From contig OMRP01000001.1 in assembly GCA_900313615.1 (NCBI GenBank), forward strand, positions 372,001 through 436,000: a DNA stretch of 64,000 bases, in the 5' to 3' direction. The notes below the pieces were generated by a model. That model ran no database searches and was not told the DNA's origin. It saw only the letters and a program-made list of their open reading frames with translations. This DNA is from an uncultured Prevotellaceae bacterium. Its GTDB lineage: Bacteria > Bacteroidota > Bacteroidia > Bacteroidales > Bacteroidaceae. The position numbers and the translations under genes were made by a program. Positions 60,251 to 64,000 of the stretch are shown piece after piece; position 1 is the first letter of the stretch; every line of letters begins with the position of its first letter.

Positions 60251-62122
60251 TCAACTATCATGGTCTTCCATGTCGGGGGATAAAAGGGGAGCTTCCTCCC
60301 TCAGCGCCAAGAACTGCTTCCGGTACACAGATGGTGTGATTCCCACGGCTTGCTGAAACTGCTTGTAGAACGTGGCGGGAGAGTTAAACCCCAAATCACT
60401 CCAAATCTGCTTCAATGGTGATTGACCAAGTGTGGGGTCGGAGAGTTGGCGGATGGCTTCGTTGATGCGGTAGGTGTTCACAAACTGCAAATAAGTCATG
60501 CCGCTTTTTTCTTTCAGAATCTTACTCAGGTAGGTGCGGTTGGTGCCCAACAACTCGGCAAAACGCTCTCTGTTCAGTTGGGGGTCAGTGTATAGCCGTT
60601 CTTTCTCCATCAATTGGCAGGCACGTTCATAAAGGTCCAGAGCACGATGCTCATCGTCAACCATCGAACCTGAGCGGATGGGGGAATCATTGACATTTAC
60701 GTTCTCTGGCTGCGAACCAGATGAGGTCTCCTCGTCTTCAGTGGTTGATGGTGATGGGTCTATGGGTAGGGGTGGATGATGAGTCGTCAATTGTGCATTG
60801 ATTTCCTCCAGTTTATCTATGCGTTGCTGCATTTCGTCGTGCATCTGTACGGCATGGGCGTTCTGACGAACGATGTTCTTATAGAGCCGGTTCCGTCGTC
60901 GATAGTTGGCCCAAATGACGGCAAGCAAACAGGCAAGCACCACCGACGTGACGATAAGCACAATGTTCAACTTGCGTTGGTCGGCCATCTGTTGTTTCCT
61001 CACCGAGGCCTCCTGCTCTTTTTGGTTGATGCTGGTCAGGATGTCCTGCTCATGGCGTAAACGCTCCATGTTGAACGACGACAAGGTGTCCATGGCGCGG
61101 TTGGCACGTTCCAGAAAATCCATGGCTTGGTCTTTGTCGCCCATGCGCTGACAGTTCTTGGCAATCAGTTGATAGCAAGCAACGCTTTTCGTGCGGCTCG
61201 ACGACTGCTCCACAGCCTCAAGAGCCTGATGGACCACGGCGTTCGACTGGGCGTATTGTCCCATGTGATGAAGCACGGTGGCATATTGCAAGTAGGCATC
61301 GGGCAGTAATATGGCTTGGTGGTAACGTTGGGCAAGGTCAATGGCTTCTTGGGCGTGGGCAGCGGCAGTGGTAAGGTCACCCATGTCGACTTTCACTTTT
61401 GAATAAAGAGTATACACCGAAGCCACATCGTCGTAGTGGTATCGGTCGTAAAGCGATAGCGATTCCTTTAGGTATTGCTCGGCACGCCCATTCTCGCCTT
61501 TAAGGTTATAATACATAGCCAAATAATAGGCACCCATGAAGGTCTGCTCGAAGTCGTTGTGCTTCTTGCCGTAGTCGTAAATCTTAATGGCGTTGTCCAA
61601 GCCCGTAGTGTCATTGGGCGAATGGGTAAGGATGAGCAGGTTGCCATAGATGCGTCCTTTCACCTGTTCATAACGGGCTTTCTCAGCATAGGCCAGACTC
61701 TTGAAAAAAAACTGTTGGGCAATGAAATTGTTGTTTTCTGTCATGGCGTGGTAGATACCCATGGCGTTCGTCACCAACGACAATATGGAGTCGTTTTCTA
61801 TCTCTTCTGCCTTTTCTTCGGCTTCATTCAATGAGCGGAGGGCATCCGTCTTCTTGCCGGTAAACAAATCTGCCAGCCCTCGGTAGAAAAGTGCATAAGC
61901 TTCATGCCGGTCATTATCCTCGGTTCGAGCCATGGTCAGAAGACGGTCCGATAGCATCTTCAAGGTGTCGTAATGGCACAGACTGCGAGCATGTTCACAC
62001 TCTTTCCAAAGTGTTTCTGATGATGCCTTGCCGCTGTCTTGTGCATATGCCTCAGCAGTCACCTTATATAATAGTATAAAGGTGAAGAAGATGAAGACAA
62101 TAAAGTTGGATGCTTTTCTCAT
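60251..62122 (-). CDS. Membrane-bound TPR sensor with AraC-type DNA-binding domain
   Basis: 623 residues. N-terminal signal/anchor (FIVFIFFTFILLYKV), periplasmic TPR array (about 30-370), one membrane segment (IVLIVTSVVLACLLAVIWAN, near 400), a coiled coil, and a C-terminal AraC/XylS helix-turn-helix pair (LNRERFAELLGTNRTYLSKIL; KQIWSDLGFNSPATFYKQF). The layout resembles one-component membrane regulators of Bacteroidota, related to hybrid two-component and HTCS types but without kinase domains. The start at 62122 is chosen from the signal sequence and the promoter at 62158. Divergent from the choice-of-anchor gene, which is a candidate target. Confidence 0.88.
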   Translation of the reverse strand: MRKASNFIVFIFFTFILLYKVTAEAYAQDSGKASSETLWKECEHARSLCHYDTLKMLSDRLLTMARTEDNDRHEAYALFYRGLADLFTGKKTDALRSLNEAEEKAEEIENDSILSLVTNAMGIYHAMTENNNFIAQQFFFKSLAYAEKARYEQVKGRIYGNLLILTHSPNDTTGLDNAIKIYDYGKKHNDFEQTFMGAYYLAMYYNLKGENGRAEQYLKESLSLYDRYHYDDVASVYTLYSKVKVDMGDLTTAAAHAQEAIDLAQRYHQAILLPDAYLQYATVLHHMGQYAQSNAVVHQALEAVEQSSSRTKSVACYQLIAKNCQRMGDKDQAMDFLERANRAMDTLSSFNMERLRHEQDILTSINQKEQEASVRKQQMADQRKLNIVLIVTSVVLACLLAVIWANYRRRNRLYKNIVRQNAHAVQMHDEMQQRIDKLEEINAQLTTHHPPLPIDPSPSTTEDEETSSGSQPENVNVNDSPIRSGSMVDDEHRALDLYERACQLMEKERLYTDPQLNRERFAELLGTNRTYLSKILKEKSGMTYLQFVNTYRINEAIRQLSDPTLGQSPLKQIWSDLGFNSPATFYKQFQQAVGITPSVYRKQFLALREEAPLLSPDMEDHDS

Positions 62123-62157
62123 GCTGCTTTCGTGGCTCCTGTAATCTCCGCTCACTG

Positions 62158-62188
62158 CAAAATTATTCAAAAATGGCAAAAATGCAAA
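62158..62188 (-). promoter_or_regulatory. Bacteroidetes-type promoter for the AraC-type regulator
   Basis: On the minus strand TTTG (62185-62188), 19-nt spacer, TAATTTTG (62158-62165), 35 nt to the ATG at 62122. Confidence 0.7.
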
Positions 62189-62224
62189 AAAAACGGGTGA
62201 AAACTTTCCTTTTCTTTTTAAAAA

Positions 62225-62237
62225 CGGCAATTTGCCG
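62225..62237. promoter_or_regulatory. Perfect 6+1+6 palindrome in the divergent gap
   Basis: CGGCAA-T-TTGCCG between the AraC-type regulator and the choice-of-anchor gene, upstream of both promoters. Possible regulator site. Confidence 0.4.
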
Positions 62238-62289
62238 AAAATGAAAAGAATAATTAACAGGTGTGCGTTCTTATTTTATGAAAAAAACG

Positions 62290-62297
62290 TATTTTTG
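62290..62297 (+). promoter_or_regulatory. Bacteroidetes -7 box for the choice-of-anchor gene
   Basis: TATTTTTG, 32 nt before the ATG at 62330; no clean -33 box. Confidence 0.6.
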
Positions 62298-62329
62298 CGA
62301 AAAATATAACAATCTAAACAAACTATTTC

Positions 62330-64000
62330 ATGAAGAAAAATTATCTAATCGTATTGTTGCTTACAATCTGTGGCATGGGACAGATAAAAGCGGATACGCT
62401 CTCGGAAGGGTTCGAGAGTGTTTCGCTCGTAGATGCCAATGGCAACCCGTTGACCAGCGCTTGGAGTTATGGCTATGGTATGGACAACGGATGGAAAATC
62501 ATTGGTGGCACGATTTTCGCATCTGCCGGTTCCACTAATTATGGATTATGGACAACAGCTCATACTGGCTCGAAATCGTTAGAAGCATCATATGGTTCCA
62601 CTAATACTGCTTTCGTGGCTATCCCCACCAAACTTACTGGCACATTGACGTTCTGGGCACGAAAGACATCATCTAGTTCTTCTACCAAGGGATATGTAAA
62701 CATTTGGGAATTGGAAGAGAGTGGGGATTCGTACGTGAAGAAAAGCGCGCTGCTCGAACTTAGCAATCTTACCACTACCTGGACGGAATATACGGTTGAC
62801 CTGGGAACAGATGGGAAACTCATAGGCATCAACATGATTCGTGCAGGTCTTGACGATTTCTCCGCTGAAATCTACGAGGTTGCGGCACCAGGAACGGCTA
62901 TCATGATTTATGAAGACGAGGCGGCTAGTAAGAAAGTGGGTTCTGATGTCTATGACTATGGATTGCAGGGCGCAGCTGCCACGAAGACGTTTTATGTGAA
63001 GAACGATGGAACGGCAGCTCGTACATATAGTTTCTCCGTTCCTGCTGGCTACAGTGCCGACGCTTCCCTGACTGTGGCTGCTGGTGAGACAGTGGCCTAC
63101 GAGGTGACCCAGACTTATGGTGAGGGTGACTATGGTTTCAAGGAGGGTGCTATCACTGTTTCCTCAGATGGTATGGAGAATGTGGTCATCAACCTCAAGG
63201 GAATAGCCCGCGACCCATCAAAAATATATGTCGATTTCAGTGAAGAACCTGAGGGATGGACATTAAATGGTAATTGGATGGTAGAAGAGGGCGTGGCGAA
63301 AAAAGGATACGGCAACGACCGCCTTGTCAGTCCGATGATTCAAGTTGAGTCTGGCGACAAGCTATATTTCCGCTATTATAAGAACAGTTCGTCGGCATAT
63401 TATGGTGCGGTAACTGTGCAGTATTCTCTTGATGGTGAGAATTGGACCGACGTGCCGGTAACGATTGAACCGGAATACGAAGTGTGGAAAGAGGTGGTTG
63501 TCGACATTCCTTCCAATGCAAAATATGTGGCATTCTATGGCAATTATATTTGGATGGATGATGTCTACGGCCTTTCACTCTCGCAGAGTGCTCAGATGAA
63601 AATGAATGCCGAAGATATAGCTTTCGGTATGATCAATGCGACGCAAAGTGTACAGAGGGAAATATCCAATATAGGTTTGGCAAACCTCACGAACATCAAC
63701 GTCTCGTCCAGTAATGCCAATTTCACGGCGACAACCTCTAGTACGATGGTGGAACCCAATGCCACAGCGAACCTAACCATAACGGCGGGTATTAACACAC
63801 TCGGATTGCAGGAAGGTACGGTGACGGTCTCCGCTGATGATCAGGACGACATCCTTATCAACGTCTCCGCTTATGTGTGCGACCCGGAACAGATGCTCGT
63901 CGATTTCAACGACAACAGTCTGCCTGCAGGATGGACAAACAGCAACTGGTCTTTCGAAGAAGGTGTTGCGAAGACAGGTTCTACAGGTGATAGTTATCTC
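62330..64000 (+). CDS. Large secreted choice-of-anchor-J type protein, 3' end cut by window
   Basis: Read directly: open from the ATG at 62330 to the window end, at least 557 residues. Signal peptide (MKKNYLIVLLLTICGMGQIKA), then repeated modules: a jelly-roll of the cleaved-adhesin/choice-of-anchor J type (SEGFESVSL; AWSYGYGMDNGWKI), an immunoglobulin-like spacer with GAAATKTFYVKNDGTAARTY, a second jelly-roll (VDFSEEPEGWTLNGNWMVEE), another spacer (INATQSVQREISNIGLANL), and the start of a third jelly-roll (VDFNDNSLPAGWTNSNW). Such proteins are usually exported by the type IX system and bind host or glycan ligands. No catalytic domain is seen so far. Confidence 0.82.
   Translation, partial: MKKNYLIVLLLTICGMGQIKADTLSEGFESVSLVDANGNPLTSAWSYGYGMDNGWKIIGGTIFASAGSTNYGLWTTAHTGSKSLEASYGSTNTAFVAIPTKLTGTLTFWARKTSSSSSTKGYVNIWELEESGDSYVKKSALLELSNLTTTWTEYTVDLGTDGKLIGINMIRAGLDDFSAEIYEVAAPGTAIMIYEDEAASKKVGSDVYDYGLQGAAATKTFYVKNDGTAARTYSFSVPAGYSADASLTVAAGETVAYEVTQTYGEGDYGFKEGAITVSSDGMENVVINLKGIARDPSKIYVDFSEEPEGWTLNGNWMVEEGVAKKGYGNDRLVSPMIQVESGDKLYFRYYKNSSSAYYGAVTVQYSLDGENWTDVPVTIEPEYEVWKEVVVDIPSNAKYVAFYGNYIWMDDVYGLSLSQSAQMKMNAEDIAFGMINATQSVQREISNIGLANLTNINVSSSNANFTATTSSTMVEPNATANLTITAGINTLGLQEGTVTVSADDQDDILINVSAYVCDPEQMLVDFNDNSLPAGWTNSNWSFEEGVAKTGSTGDSYL

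Overview
The window is chromosomal DNA from a Bacteroidota bacterium, most likely Prevotellaceae (Prevotella sensu lato). The evidence is the gene content (DUF4270, DUF4348, DUF6029 and Omp28 lipoproteins, T9SS-type sorting tails, a fused SpmA/SpmB protein, KdsC) and the promoters: most upstream regions carry the Bacteroidetes -7 box TAnnTTTG, several with TTTG or TTG 19-21 nt upstream, and Shine-Dalgarno sites are largely absent. I found no tRNA, rRNA, CRISPR array, insertion sequence or prophage.

Layout. 1-5.7 kb: a cut surface lipoprotein, cdd, a heptamer repeat tract, the leftward operon folK/M64 peptidase/TPR protein, and a LysM glucosaminidase. 5.8-10.3 kb: a Dcu transporter, xpt, an orphan CDP-glycerol glycerophosphotransferase-like gene and a LuxR-type regulator. 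10.4-17.0 kb: a divergent sulfur locus, the highlight of the window. 17.0-30.3 kb: DUF4270 and starch synthase-like genes, panC-panD, the methylmalonyl-CoA epimerase/decarboxylase cluster, a TonB-dependent receptor, a GH43 lipoprotein, and FemAB-like and DUF2520 genes. 30.3-42.8 kb: kdsC, an AsmA-like protein, maf, a MATE pump, an S8 protease with xseA, ilvE, trmB, a DUF4348 lipoprotein, murB and a PhnP-like hydrolase. 42.8-50 kb: a tiny autonomous transcription unit, the YtxH/holin-like/basic-tail trio, SPOR-ruvX-def-TPR, and a frameshifted spmAB. 50-64 kb: thrS, a four-gene cell-envelope cluster on the opposite strand, infC-rpmI-rplT, tex, an AraC-type TPR regulator, and a cut choice-of-anchor protein.

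The sulfur locus. Leftward from about 15.4 kb run a DsrE-like protein, a TusA-like protein, a family 2B encapsulin shell carrying a cyclic-nucleotide-binding-type domain, a SufS-type cysteine desulfurase with a roughly 100-residue N-terminal extension (the expected encapsulated cargo), and a MetY-type sulfhydrylase. Rightward run a ubiquitin-fold sulfur carrier (HcyS-like, with a five-residue tail after Gly-Gly-Gly), its E1-like activating enzyme (HcyF-like) and a JAMM protease (HcyD-like) that would trim the tail. Read together, this suggests a nanocompartment that takes sulfur from cysteine and hands it by persulfide relay to a protein thiocarboxylate, which MetY then uses to make homocysteine. 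The two operons share a control region built almost symmetrically around one long palindrome, so one dimeric regulator may switch both.

Many intergenic gaps hold short-unit (7-9 nt) tandem repeats of several sequence types. Two conserved-looking genes shorter than 60 codons (17018-17146 and 21556-21714, both minus) were found by direct translation. All functional calls rest on reading motifs in the sequence; no database search was run.
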